Counted from the first letter of the stretch, positions 1 through 12,453 are shown. The stretch is 64,000 nt of DNA from Hepsetus odoe (GCA_017165825.1 CM029386.1:14720945-14784944), one strand, 5' to 3'. Numbers and translations: made by a program. Notes: a model not told the origin generated them from the letters alone.

Positions 1-2271
1 TCTCTAACATCTAGTCCACCTCTGCCCCTGAGTAGTGGTTAGAATTGAGTACACAAATTTGGATGTTTTTTTTTTTTTTTTGACAGTTGAGATGCTACCA
101 ATAAATAATTAACTACAAACTATTTGATATATATACAAAGACTTTCAGTGCTACCTTTGCTAAGATATGGTCATTAAAAAACACAAAGAATCATTGTAAT
201 CCATGAGCCATTGCTAAAATATAAAGCCAATAAACTCTATGAGCTTGGTCAAGGAACTGCTTTCCTCTGTAGGCCCAGAGGCAAACAAAAGTCACTCAAA
301 TGGTCCACTTGAAATGTCATGATCAATATGCTGAGCCGGGCTGTAATGGTCTTGGTACAGTTTTAAGTTCATGTGAGTCCATAAAGAAGTTATATCCCTT
401 CTAATGCGTTCATTTGAAGTATTTGAAGGATAAATGTCTACCTATATTTGCCGCAGAAGCTTGTAGACTGATTACTTCAACACTGGATCTGGGCTTTTTG
501 TCTGCTCAAACAAATCGTTCTGTTTTTCCCCAGTCAGCAGGTTCAGCGCTCAGAGTGTCAGAGTTGGATCGGACTTAAGGGAGACACCATGAATTACCTG
601 ATTAAGCAGGTGTCAGATGTCAACCACAGGAAGTGTGGTCCAGGAGAAAAGCAAAAATACCAGTTGAAACTATAAGATCAGTCCAGCAATAAGCTTCTCC
701 CACGTGTGGTGATCCACTCCAGGATCAAGGATGCTTGACTTGGTCTGGGAGTCAACTTCGTAAGAGCAGGAAATGTCGATACTTAGAATAATCTGGACCA
801 GCACTTCCAGTCCAGGAGACACCCAGCCTGTCTCTTACCTGTTCACAGCTCCACCCCTGAGAACTTTGATGCCTGTTGAAATATTTCTAGTGCCATTTGA
901 AAACGATCCATGATAATCAGAGTCTGTAGAGAAACTACAGTAGCTCACTGTATTGGAAACCTCTTCTGTCGTATCACTGAATAAGTTTTAATAAAGAGAT
1001 TGTTCATGCGTTCAAAGCCCACGGGGAAAATAAAAGGTGAAAGTGACTATATGTCATTGTGAAACATAGCACGACGCAGTGAAACACGACACAATTTCAC
1101 CCATACACACTGGTGCGTGGAGGCTGTCATTTGAAAGCGCCCAAGAGCAAGTGATGGGGACAGTACTTTCTCAAGGGTACCTCAGGGCTCTTTGATTTTA
1201 GCCAAAGCAACTCTATTAAAAGAAATTTCTTTGGAAGAATATACCAATAGTTGCTCATTAGCGTTTCTCTCTATTTCTGCTTACAGAACACACTGATCCG
1301 CTTTGCCGTGGTCTAATAGAAGGCGGAAACTGTGGATCAGACATTAAGAAACCTCGGTTTAATGTCACCCCTGGCCACTGAGGCTTAGTCACTGCTGGCT
1401 ACACGTGTGGTTTATTCTGAGACTGAATAAATATAGGATTTATTCATTTTTAATAAAGCACTTACTTCACACATCAACCTCTACGTTTCCTCTCCCCAAG
1501 GGAGCACCATAAATATCTGAAACTCTGTAAATGTGCTATAAAACCATAATCATAATGAGGTATTGATGGTGGTTATTGGAACCAGACGCCTCTAAATGCT
1601 GCCTCACACAGTAATTACATGAAACTGTTGCCAAATACACTGCTTGACTCCCTGACTCTGGTTTTAAATGTACTGACTTCTGAAGGGATGGAGGCATCCA
1701 TGCAGGCGTAGTGAGGCAGGAGAGTAAGCAAAGAAAATGTAATTTTATATTTTACTATTATCAATTATTATCGATTTCTGTTCATTACTAACTGGAGGAG
1801 TTTTTAGCTCTGTCATGATTTCATTTGAAGTGTTTTACATGGATGATTTAAAGCCATGATTGAAGCATGCAGGTCATTTAGACCTTTGGACAAAAACACG
1901 TGTAAATAATTAAGATGCTGAAAATACGATAACCCTGGCTGAATTCCAAATCTGTGTGCAGGTCGTCGTCACTGAAAGTGCACAGGGACTTCAACGGGGA
2001 GGAGATTTCTGTGCTTATGCTCCATGTCTGTGGCTGCTGAGGACGAACATGAGCACGCAGCGCTCATATCCGCTTACATTTTGCCAACCTGCAACAGCCC
2101 AAATAAGTTTATAGAACATTTCCATCACCAGGAGCCTCACATTATATAAATCATCCGAAGAGGCGAGTTTTAGCGACTCACACACACTTTTTGTGTTTAA
2201 AGTGAAAAGACTGTCGGTTTGATCACTGTAATTCAATGCCAATGGGTTTCGCCTGACAGGACAAAAGGACT

Positions 2272-2272
<1 letters not shown>
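1..2272. other. Intergenic DNA, no gene recognised
   Basis: Both strands were read for conserved protein segments and splice-bounded exons, and none was convincing. The stretch is moderately AT-rich and holds one degenerate minus-strand SINE (about 1,030-1,192), listed separately. Short open frames here have no recognisable domain or believable codon use. Confidence 0.6.
1028..1193 (-). repeat. Degenerate tRNA-derived SINE (family 1)
   Basis: Read on the minus strand, this resembles the body and tail of the family best seen at 16,612-16,880. It shares the blocks for a caaggtaccgtccccatcact-like segment, a 'gcgctttcaaatgacagcc'-like segment and the terminal 'gtcactttcacc'. The tRNA-like head is missing or unrecognisable, so the copy is 5'-truncated and old. 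Confidence 0.6.

Positions 2273-2314
<42 letters not shown>
2273..2314. repeat. (TG)n microsatellite
   Basis: About 20 uninterrupted TG dinucleotides. Further (TG)n tracts follow at 2,614-2,644 and 3,083-3,130, so this kilobase is unusually dense in CA/TG repeats. Histidine-threonine open frames on the minus strand here are artefacts of the repeat. Confidence 0.95.
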
Positions 2315-2315
<1 letters not shown>

Positions 2316-2612
2316 CTTGTGCACAGCCTTAAGTAGGCATCAGAATGTCCCTATAGCTTTGTATTTCTGACGATGTGAGGACCTGTACAAAACTAAAATG
2401 GTTAAAGCTTTTGTAAAGTTTGGGGGAAAAGGTCAGAGAGAGCAGATTTTTTATTTCCTTCTTCGGTTTCATGTTAAGATGGAAGGTAAAGAATCAGCTG
2501 TGGTAGAAGATCAGAGTAAACAGTATGGAAGGGCACGGAAACGCCCCACAAAGACAGGAATACACACGTGTGTGTGTGGGGGAAGGAGTACCCAAAAATA
2601 GGCAAATACCAG

Positions 2613-2613
<1 letters not shown>

Positions 2614-2644
<31 letters not shown>
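2614..2644. repeat. (TG)n microsatellite
   Basis: About 15 TG dinucleotides in intergenic sequence. Confidence 0.95.
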
Positions 2645-2646
<2 letters not shown>

Positions 2647-2829
2647 CTGTCTGGTACAATACTTTTAAATGCACTCTAATCTAAAATGTGTGAATGTTTG
2701 AATATACAGATTTTAAACTCTTCGGGATGAAATAATTTGTTACACATCTAAAGTGAATTCACAGCAGCAGCTTTTCAGGTGTGTGTGCTGGGATGCTTGT
2801 GTGTGTGGTGTGTGTGTGTGTGTCCCCAC

Positions 2830-3054
2830 CGGCAGGTTCAGTCCTGGTTGCAGTCTCCCAGCAGTCTGCATATACCACGCTGTCCTGCAGGCTGGGATAC
2901 AGGAGGAAGTCCTGTGGGTCGGACACTCTCTTCTTGTATCTAGGACCCCAGAGTGATGAGCTACGTGACTCGTCTGTTTCCGGCAGAGTCTAGTGTCCTC
3001 CCTGGTAGTCCTCTTCCAGCCTACAGTGAAGCTCTGAGCCTGGACCATGGATCT
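2830..3054 (-). pseudogene. Protein-like minus-strand frame with one internal stop, unidentified
   Basis: One minus-strand frame has the composition of real protein (W, Y, D, E and L spread evenly; segments such as SSSLWGPRYKKRVSDPQDF and LQDSVVYADCWETA). The other two frames are the His/Cys/Arg/Thr-rich kind produced by out-of-frame reading. The frame is open for 56 codons after an in-frame TAG (about 2,990-2,992) and is also protein-like before it. A possible donor (G|GTGGGG) lies at its 3' end, and a possible AG acceptor lies at about 3,055-3,056. It could be a decayed exon, an exon hit by a sequencing error, or chance. I do not recognise the family. Confidence 0.3.
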
Positions 3055-3081
3055 CTCAGCCCAGTGTGTGTACGGGGAGTC

Positions 3082-3082
<1 letters not shown>

Positions 3083-3119
<37 letters not shown>

Positions 3120-3130
3120 TGTGTGTGTGA
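3083..3130. repeat. (TG)n microsatellite, imperfect
   Basis: TG dinucleotides interrupted once by 'tgg'. It lies between the two protein-like minus-strand segments at 2.83-3.05 and 3.22-3.33 kb. Confidence 0.9.
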
Positions 3131-3217
3131 GTGGAGTCCTCCTGCTTATGCCACTGCAGGCTGAAGATCTGCCGCGTCCGCGTGCCTGCTGGGCCCGGTT
3201 TCACCACCCACTCCCAC

Positions 3218-3330
3218 CTTCAGACAGGATGTCAGCTGACTCCATCACCCCTTCAGCCGCCGCGCACTGACCGCCCGACCACCACTGGGAAGACTGGTCC
3301 AGTCTGGTCTCAAAGCCGGCCGAGCCTGAG
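3218..3330 (-). pseudogene. Second protein-like minus-strand segment, unidentified
   Basis: The minus-strand frame contains GFETRLDQSSQWWSGGQ followed by an acidic stretch (MESADILSE) and ends at a plausible donor, GAAG|GTGGGAG, in phase 1. Joining it to an AG at about 3,055 would keep the frame of the segment at 2,830-3,054, which suggests two exons of one minus-strand gene. Its 5' side runs within about 25 bases into the tandem array that starts near 3,355. No homologue was recognised. Confidence 0.28.
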
Positions 3331-3354
3331 CTTCGCAAATACTCTGCGCTTCAA

Positions 3355-6300
3355 ACCAATACCACTCCAATACCACCCTAATACTACTCTAATACCACAC
3401 TAATACTACTCCAATACCACCTCAAATACCACACTAATACTCAATTTAATACCCAACTAACACCACCTCCAATACCACTCTAATACCACACTCAATACTC
3501 ACCTAATACCAATCTCAACACCACTTTTAATACTACTCCACCCCCCAATACCAAATCTCTAATACCCACAATTCAATACTCACTCTAATACCCAAACCCT
3601 AAATACCACCCCAATACTAATTTGATACCACTCTAATACCACACTCAATACTAATTCCAATACCAATCCCTAACACTCACAATCAATACTCACCCCAATG
3701 CCCAACTTAATTCAATTTACACCACACTAATACTACTCCTTAATACCGTTCCTAACACCACTCTAATACCAATTTAATACCACACTACTACTGACTCCAC
3801 ACCAATTTAATAACAATTCAACAATACACTACTACTCTAATGTACCACCTTAACACCACCCTAAATACCACACTAATGTCCAACACCACCTAATACTCAA
3901 TCTAATACCAATCTCAAATATCACAATTAATAACATTCTAATACCACACTAATACCACCTAATACTGGTCTTAACACCACTTTAATACTACTCCACCCTC
4001 CACTAATTAAATTCAAATACCACACTAATACTACTCTAATACCAATTCAAATAATCACAATTTCACTAATACTAATTTAACACCACTCCCAATACCATCC
4101 AATACCACCCTAAATACCACACTAATACCACTCAATACCACCTCAACAACCACCTCTAATAATACCACCTCTAATACTACTCTCTTAATACCAATTCCTT
4201 AACACCACTTTAATACTACTCCAATAATCTCCAATACCACCCTAAATACTACACTATCATTTTACTCAATACCAATCTCAAATAATCACCTAATACCACC
4301 TATTACTACTCTAATACCACCCAATAATTTAATTTTAATACTACCCAATTTCTAATACCAATCTCTAACACTATTAATTACCACTACTCTAATAATTGTT
4401 CTACTTAATCACACCATCACTTACTCCCACCACACTAATACCACTCTAATACCACCTAATTGACCACACCATACCAATCTAATACCAATTCCTAAATACC
4501 ACACCAATACTAATTCTTAATACCAATCTCTAACACCCACCTCCACAATTTCACACTAATACCACTCCTTGACAATTAATTTAACACCACTTTAACACTA
4601 ATTCAACACCTCCCAATACCACCCTAAATACCACACTAATACTTTCAATTTTAATACCACCCCTACTCACCCACACCCAATCTCAAATACCCACCCCAAC
4701 ACTAATCTCTACACAATCTAACACCACGCACACCACCTAATACCACCCTAACACCACTCTAATACCAATTCTAATACTCTACTCTAATACTCGCTTAACA
4801 CCACCTAATACTCACACTCACTAACACTACCCTTAACACCACCTAACACCACACCACACACTCTAACACCAATCTCACACCACTCTCTTTAATTACCAAT
4901 TCCAACACCCCCACACACCCCAACACTACATCATCACTTACCCAATACTCACCCCAAATGTTCACCTCCCAATACTCACTCTCTAATACCACCCCAATAC
5001 TCACTCCAATACCAATCTCTAAATACCACACTACACTACTCTAATGACCACCTCAAACACCAATTTTATCACTACTCTAATACCAATCTTAACACCACTC
5101 TGAATACTACTCCACACCGCACGCTCACCTCAAACACTACACTAATACTACCTAAGCCACCAATTCTCAAATACCTTTACCCTAACACCTAAATTCCTAA
5201 TACTACCCAATACCACCTAATACCAATCCTAACACCACCTAATACCAACCCAACACCACCTAATACCACCCCAACACCACCTAATACCACCCTAACACCA
5301 CTCTACACTAATTTCTACCACACTAATACTACTCTAATACCACCCTAACACCACTCTAATACCACACTAATACTACTCTAATACCACCCTAACACCACTC
5401 TAATACCACACTAATACCACTCATACTACTCTAATACCACCCTAACACCACTTTAATACTACTCCAATACCCCTCTAATACCACCCTAAATACCACACTA
5501 ATACTACTCTAACACCACTCTATCACCACATTAATACCACTCTGTCACACTCTAGTCAATTAATCTAAAATACCTGAATCTCTAACACCACTCTAACACC
5601 AATTTCCATACCACCCTAACACCAATCTCTAATAGAATACTCCAATACCACCTTCATCACCACCCCTAACACTAATTTGTAGCTACTCACTCTAATACCA
5701 CTATCACTACTCCAATACCACTCTAATACCAATCCTAAATAACATGCTCAATACGACTTTGTCACTCACCCTCACTACTTATCTCTATCACCACCCTAAT
5801 ACCACCTAATACCAATCTTAATACTTACCCACACCAACTTAAACACCAATTTCCATCACCACCCCAATGTTCAGCCTCTTGCAGCCTAATACCACCCCAT
5901 ACTAAAACTATCACCACCCTAACACCACCCTAATACTACCCTAACACCACGCTACCCTAAACTACTCTAATACCACTTAACACTCCTAACACTAATTTCC
6001 ATCACCACCCCAAATAATTACACTAATACTACTCCAATAATACATCTAAATACCACATTCACTCCAATACCAATTCCACTACACTCTAATACTAATTCCA
6101 CACCAATCTCTAATACCACCCCTATAACACCACCCCAACACCACCCAATACCAATTCTAATACCACTCCATCACCAACACCACTACCCAATAACCCAAAT
6201 ACCACACTCAATTACTCCCACACTCACAACTTAATGTCCAATTCTAACAATACTCCAACACCACCTAACACTACCCAATACCACCCACATCCACCCCAAA

Positions 6301-7765
6301 TACTATAACATCACGCTAATCTCAGTAACACCACCTAATACTACTCCAATAATTGCCCCCAAATGCCACCACACCAATACCACCTACTCAAATTCTAACA
6401 CCACCTAATACCACCCTAGCACACTACTCCTAATACTACACTAATACTAATCTGCAACACCACCTAATACTCACCCTAAATACCACACTAATACCACCGG
6501 TCACCACCCCAATACCACTCCAATACCAAATTCTAATACTAATTTTAATACCACCCCTACCAATTTTAATACCACCCTAATACCACCTTAATACCACCCT
6601 AACACCACTCCCCATCACTAACTCAATACCAAATGTTCCCAAACACTCACACTCAATACTACACACCCACACCACCTAATACCACCCCAACACACCATCA
6701 CTCACTCTAATACCACCCCATCAATTACACTCACACTACTCCCATACCAACCCAGTTACCACCCAACAATTACACTCAAATGACTACACCAATACCACTC
6801 ACTACCACCCTATCACTAATTCTTCCAATACCACACTAACTACAATTCCACCACCCCAATACTACCTTCTAAATACCACCCCCAATACCACCCCACCACC
6901 CTAATACTCAATCTAACACCACCCTAATACCATCTCCAATACCACCCTAATGGAATTTTACCACCCTAATACCCACCTTTAATACTCAACCCACACCAAT
7001 TTATCACCAATTCCAAATACCACACTAATACCAATCTTAACACTAATTCTAACACCAACTTTCAAACACCTCACACTCAATAATAATTTAATACCACCTA
7101 ATAATTACAATAATTAATACTACTCTAATACCACCCTACTCACCCAAATACTCACACTAAATACTCACACTCACTAACACCTAATACCACCCTATCATCA
7201 CTTTAATACCACACTAATACTAATCTAATACCACCCCAATACCACTCCATACCAACCCTAATACCAACGCCCCAATACTCAACCCACACCACCTCTACAG
7301 ACTCACTCCTAATACCAATCCTAACACCTGCCACACTCAATACCACAATTTTAACACTAATTCCAATACCAACCCTAAATACCCACACTCATTACCACCC
7401 TAACACCACCTAATACCACCCCAATACCAATCCTAACACCAATCTAACACCAATCCTTCAAATACCACACCCAATACTTACTCCATGCCCAATCTCAAAT
7501 ACCACACTAATACTACTCTAATACCACCCTAACACCACTCTAATACTACTCCAATACCACACTAATACCAATTCAATACCACCTAACACCACCCTAAACG
7601 CCGCACCAATACCACCTCCCATCACTCACCCTTACTGAACACTCCAATACCACCCTAATACTACTCTAATACTACCTAATACCAATCCCCAAATACCACA
7701 CCACTACTCTAACACTACTCTAATGACACCCCCAAATAATGACCCTAATTACCACTCAATAATTA
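3355..7765. repeat. Satellite/minisatellite array, 11-bp unit, nearly G-free on + strand
   Basis: About 4.4 kb made of variants of the 11-mer TAAYACYACYC. Clean stretches (for example 5,330-5,470) show four units alternating as TAATACCACCC, TAACACCACTC, TAATACCACAC and TAATACTACTC, a 44-bp higher-order repeat. The + strand has almost no G: lines 4,021-4,200 contain none. The minus strand is therefore G/T/A only. Many units carry 1-3 base insertions or losses (aatt, ccaattt), which could be real decay or consensus error in the assembly. There is no open frame of biological interest. Confidence 0.95.
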
Positions 7766-8960
7766 CATTAATACTACAGTATACTACACCATAATAATAA
7801 TACTACAGCAGCAATACTACAGTGGTGATAAACTACACTACTGCAATAATGACTGTACCAGCAGGATAAACTATAATGATATTTGCAATAATGATCATAC
7901 TACAGTGGCAAAAAACTATGCCATCGCAATAATGACTCATACTCACAGTGGTGATAAACTACACTACTGCACAATGATCATACTACAGCGGTGATAAACT
8001 ACACTACCGTAACAATGATCATACCAAGGGTGATAAACTATAATTATCGCACAATGATCATACTACAGTGGTGATAAACTACACTACTGCAATAATGATC
8101 ATACTACAGTGGTGATAAACTACACTACTGCAATAATGATCATACTACAGTGGCATAAACTATACTACCGCAATAATGATCATATCTACAGTTGTGATAA
8201 AATTATACACGGGCAATAATTATCGCATTTACAGGTGATAAACTACACTACCGCAATAATGATCATACTACAGTGGTGATAACCATAATTATCGCAATAA
8301 TGACTGGTACTTTACAGGTGATAACCATACTACCGCGTCAATGATCATACTACAGCGGTGATAAGCAACCATAACACGCAATAATGATCATACTACAGCG
8401 GTGAGCAAACCGGACCACTATACAATGATCATACTATGCGGTGATAAACTACGACTATTTGCAACAATGATCATAATACAGCGTGTAAGATAAATCCACA
8501 CCACCGCAATAATGATCATACTTACAGTGGTGATAAACTATACTATTGCACAATGATCATACTACAGTGGTGATAAACTACACTACCGCAATAATACTCA
8601 TACTACAGTGAAAGCAAACTACATCTGACAATAATGATCATACTACAGCAGATAAACTACTACCATCGCAAATAGCAAAGTCGATCATACTACAGTGGTG
8701 GAGTAATTACACACGACTTTGCAATAATGATCATACTACAAAGTGGTGACAAACCATACTACCGCACACAATGATCATACTACAGTGGCGTGATAAACTA
8801 CACTCATTGCAATAAAATGACTCAGCAATACTACAGTGGTGATAAACTACACTACTGCAATAATGATCATACTACAGTGGTGATAAACTACACTACTGCA
8901 ATAATGATCATACTACAGTGGTGATAAGCTTATAGTACAGCGATAATAAACTAAAACTAC
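7766..8960. repeat. Minisatellite array, 41-bp unit
   Basis: The unit reads taatgatcatactacagtgg followed by tgataaactacactactgcaa, 41 bases, repeated roughly 28 times. The last copies (about 8,820-8,930) are nearly perfect and the middle copies carry many small indels. Each unit contains the palindrome TGATCA. The array abuts the 11-bp array, and the junction (7,740-7,860) mixes 'aatactaca' fragments of both, so one may have seeded the other. Confidence 0.93.
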
Positions 8961-9900
8961 AGCAATACTACGCAAATATTACATGAATGAAATTCAACAC
9001 TAATATTACAGCAGTACTACAGTGACACTACACTACTACTGGAGTAATGCTACAATATTAATACACTGCTCCTACAGCAACACTAGAACAATCCTACACA
9101 AACACAGATTCTGTAGCATCCCTACATTAGCACTACGGTAAAATGTCTTGGGTAACTGACTTCCTCTGAGATTCATTGAAAACGGTAAATTCCTTTAAAA
9201 AGAAAAAAGGATATTTTATTAACTGTCTTCAGAAGAGTAGTCTGGCTTGCGTCTGAAGAAATGAGCCTACGCTTGGTTTCAGTTTTTGCATTCAGTGATG
9301 CTACAACTTTTGCCTTTTTGACTCTGCTGCTCTTCTTTAGCATTTTAATAGAACATTGAAACCCTAACATTACTATCCTAAATAGATAAGCTACTTCACA
9401 TTTTGCCTCTAAAGAACTTTCTTATATATTTTCAAATGTTTTGTTGAGGAATGTTTCTCCAGGCTTGCAGAAGGACAACGTTTTTGGCTCTCATTTTCAG
9501 TCCAGTCTCTGTACCTGATCAGTTTCAGAGGAGTTTTTTTGTTGGTTAAGCCACACAGAGACCCACGTATGAATCATTCACTCAGAACAAAACCATCAAC
9601 CTTTAGCCACAAAGCCGTGAAGAATCAGGTGCAGATGATTCCAGATGATCAGGCTGGTGATGCTGAATGCGGAGTGGTTGAAACCCCTTTATCTAGAACC
9701 TTGCATCTTTAGGCACTCTGCAGCGTGTCACAGTAAGTATCTAATGTAATGTTTCCATTTCTTGAATTTAACCAATTTAATCAAAATTGCCAAAGACAAT
9801 TTTACATGCATTTAATATTTTTCTGCACTAACAATTTCCTAGCAAAATATAAAGAAATAAGGAGCCTCAAGACTTGCACGGTACTGTAGTGTACACACAC
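8961..9900. other. Array edge and intergenic DNA, no gene recognised
   Basis: The first 160 bases hold decayed tac/act trinucleotide runs continuing the array. The remainder is ordinary AT-rich DNA. A 65-codon lysine-rich minus frame at 9,173-9,370 has no recognisable domain or splice signals and is not called. Confidence 0.55.
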
Positions 9901-9904
9901 CATG

Positions 9905-10088
9905 GGTGTTGGTGGTCTAGTGGTAGGACGCTTGCCTACGGCCCTATGGATCATGAGGTCAGAGGTCAGAATCCCACCTCTGGGTTCAGGAGCAAAACCC
10001 TTAACCCTGAGATGCTCCAGAGGGGCTGTCCCTGTAATAGGACAAGGAAGTCACTCTGGATAGGAGCGTCTGCTAAATGCCACTAATG
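9905..10088 (+). repeat. tRNA-derived SINE (family 2), full length
   Basis: A pol III A box (TGGTCTAGTGG, 9,913-9,923) and a slightly decayed B box (GGTCAGAATCC, about 9,964-9,974) are followed by the family body and the end 'gagcgtctgctaaatg'. Copies on the opposite strand lie at 25,876-26,068 and 40,012-40,218. The tRNA-like head is SINE-derived and not a functional tRNA gene. Confidence 0.88.
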
Positions 10089-10675
10089 TCATATATACCG
10101 AAGAGATTATATGCCCAATAGGAAACCCACTACTTGGAGTTTTTTGTAATTTTACTTTTTCTTCACTTGAATTTATTTCTGGTAGCTACTTTTACTTCTG
10201 CATGATTCATTACTTCGATCAAGTAAAACTACGTTTATCCAAACAGGGTTCTGGATCGCTCTTTCCTCTGAAACCCAACACAACAAAGAAAACAATGTTT
10301 CATTTCAGACAAGGTCATGCAACTTAACATTTCCCACAAATGGACTCCTCCTGTTAATAAAACAAGTCTGGAATATGTCAGCACATTTAAGGAATGGCTC
10401 CCCAGCTCACACAAGACAGAACACTCGGCTCTGTGCAGGACTCTTAGAGGGAGGCAAATCTGGTTCATAGCACTTCCTGCTGGATGACAGGGGCTATTGC
10501 ATATTCAGCAGAGTGATACTGATCGTTTAGTACCTCTGCCTCATCTCCTCAAGCAGTGTTGGGCAGTTCCACGATCATGGACTTCCAAGTCAAGAACCTG
10601 AATTTGGTCATTAACATAAAGTCAGAATTAAGTGGCTTGAGCAGGAACATCACCAAAAAAATGAAGTGGAAATTG
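10089..10675. other. Intergenic DNA, no gene recognised
   Basis: AT-rich sequence with no recognisable exon, RNA gene or repeat family. A 77-codon minus frame at 10,235-10,468 lacks family resemblance and was not accepted. Confidence 0.5.
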
Positions 10676-10873
10676 TCACTAAAGTGAAGTGAAAGTGATA
10701 ACTTTAACAGCACAGTGAACCACAATGAAATACAGCCTCTGCATTTAACCCATACATACAGCAGGAGGCAGCTATTGAAAGTGCCCAGGGAGCAGTGATG
10801 GGGACAGTACCTTGCTCAAGTGTACCTCAAGGCAACCTACTGGTCTGGAGCTCGAACCCATGAACCCTAACTA
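10676..10873 (-). repeat. tRNA-derived SINE (family 1), partial
   Basis: The minus strand carries the family-1 body: a ggtacccttgagcaaggtac-like block, 'gctttcaatagctgcc', 'tgggttaaatgcagagg' and the terminal 'cactttcacttcactt'. The tRNA-like head is only partly present ('gggttcgagctcc', a decayed B box). Confidence 0.8.
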
Positions 10874-11550
10874 TCTTGATCAAGCTATGGAAGAGATGCT
10901 TTTGTCAGCGTGGCCATTGTCTCTATAAAATCTCATTGGCTACTTGAAAAACGTTGCTCAATACAACAGTTTATAAATATGCCATCTCTTTATTGGTAAT
11001 GATTTTAAATCTCCATTTATTTTTTCCTTTTAGAAGTCAAAATCCAAGTCCAAGGGATGTCTTACCTAACTCACACTATTCACTCTGTCGGTAAAGACGA
11101 CAACAGCCACAAGGCAGATTCAAGAGAGTAGCGGCGAAGAGCTTGGCTTATGATACTGATGTCTGTAGGTGTACCTTGAAAAGGAGCATAAAAGACCTGC
11201 ATTCCAGGGCAAAGAAAGGAGAGAAAGAAAAAACCAAAAAAAGACTGACAGGGTTAAGTTTTTTTTTGTTTTTTTTTCCTTTTCAATTTTTTTTTTTTTT
11301 AAACATACATTTAAAATCCTGGTTGGAGTACAGCAAAGCATGACAAGCATGACTTGCTTACAATGTTTTTTTTCTCCGCTCCATCTTTTGGTTGATGTCC
11401 CTTAACACATTTTACCAGACCAGACCAAACTGGAGCCTGTGAATCTGCCTGTAAATATTTTACCAAAAAATACTACTGCTGATAATTATAGTCAAATAAT
11501 GCCAATTAGCATTAATAAAAACAAAACCACGTCAACTGGCTCCCATTAAC

Positions 11551-11556
11551 TTTATT
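11551..11556 (-). terminator. eif5b: Candidate eif5b polyadenylation signal (AATAAA)
   Basis: The + strand TTTATT is AATAAA on the eif5b sense strand, about 630 bases past the stop codon. That would give a 3' UTR of ordinary length for this gene. An ATTAAA variant occurs nearer the stop at about 11,882-11,887. Which one is used cannot be decided without transcript ends. Confidence 0.4.
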
Positions 11557-12106
11557 TAATTGGCAGTCACATTAGCGGTTAGGATGAATTACTCCTAAGC
11601 GAACATGACTAATAACGGTCAATATGAGCCAGTGAGCGTTTTTTAGACCATGCTAACTCGTCCTCGTGGACGTTTCCGTACTACTCGCCACTTGAGCATT
11701 TACACTCCAGCAGGGTGTAAGCAGGGGTGTTTGTCTGAAGAAGCAGCTTTAAATGAAGGAAACTGATCGATCAGAAAGAACAGGCACGTTTGGAATAGTG
11801 TGAAATTGTTTTGCTAACCTTTTCGTCTAACAGGTCACTGTTAAAACAGTGGTAATAGTTCAGTTTCTCACAGAAAAACACTTTAATCTTTCTCTTTTTC
11901 CCCCCCTTTTTCTGTTGTGCTCTCCACCACACCCAGGGAGATGGAGGGGAAAGGGGGACGGGCAAGTGCTTGACTTTGCACAGACCCACATTTGTCCCTG
12001 TGTGTCTGTGGAAAAAGGAAACGTTCGTATTATTTAAGAAACTAGTAGCAACACTTATGACTCCTTGAACACGGATGAAGTCAGGAGCGCGCATAGTATG
12101 ATTGGT

Positions 12107-12140
12107 TGTGTGTGTGTGAGTGTGTGTGTGTGTGTGTGTG
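12107..12140. repeat. (TG)n microsatellite in eif5b 3' UTR
   Basis: On the eif5b sense strand this is (CA)n, starting about 40 bases after the stop codon, so it is probably transcribed in the 3' UTR. Confidence 0.85.
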
Positions 12141-12181
12141 GTCATCTCATCTTGTAGGTCAGTTTACAAGTCACTATGTAT

Positions 12182-12400
12182 TCAGATTATTTCAAAAGTC
12201 TTCTTCAGCTCCATGATGAGCTGCCAGTCTGATTTCTGCATCTCATCTCGGAACCAGTTCTTTAGTGCGTCGATGGACTGGCGAGTAATCTGTGAAAATG
12301 ACAAGATTGATAATGAGGATAGAATGAGAACACGATGGAGCGACATCAAATAAGTTTCCCTGGAAGCAATTCTGAACAAATCAAATTCTGATTTCCTTCC

Positions 12401-12453
<53 letters not shown>

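Noticed and set aside
2740..3207. 155-codon minus open frame
   Set aside because: Much of it is His-Thr from (CA)n, and the central part is a Cys/His/Arg-rich out-of-frame reading of the more protein-like frame noted separately.
7766..8960. CRISPR-like regular repeats
   Set aside because: The 41-bp units are contiguous with no unique spacers, and the genome is eukaryotic: a minisatellite.
9173..9370. 65-codon basic minus open frame
   Set aside because: No homology recognised, no splice or promoter context, and it borders decayed array sequence.
9913..9974. tRNA gene (A and B boxes present)
   Set aside because: The body continues into a SINE and the cloverleaf arms do not pair well. The same applies to the heads at 16,612, 30,254, 25,876 and 40,012.
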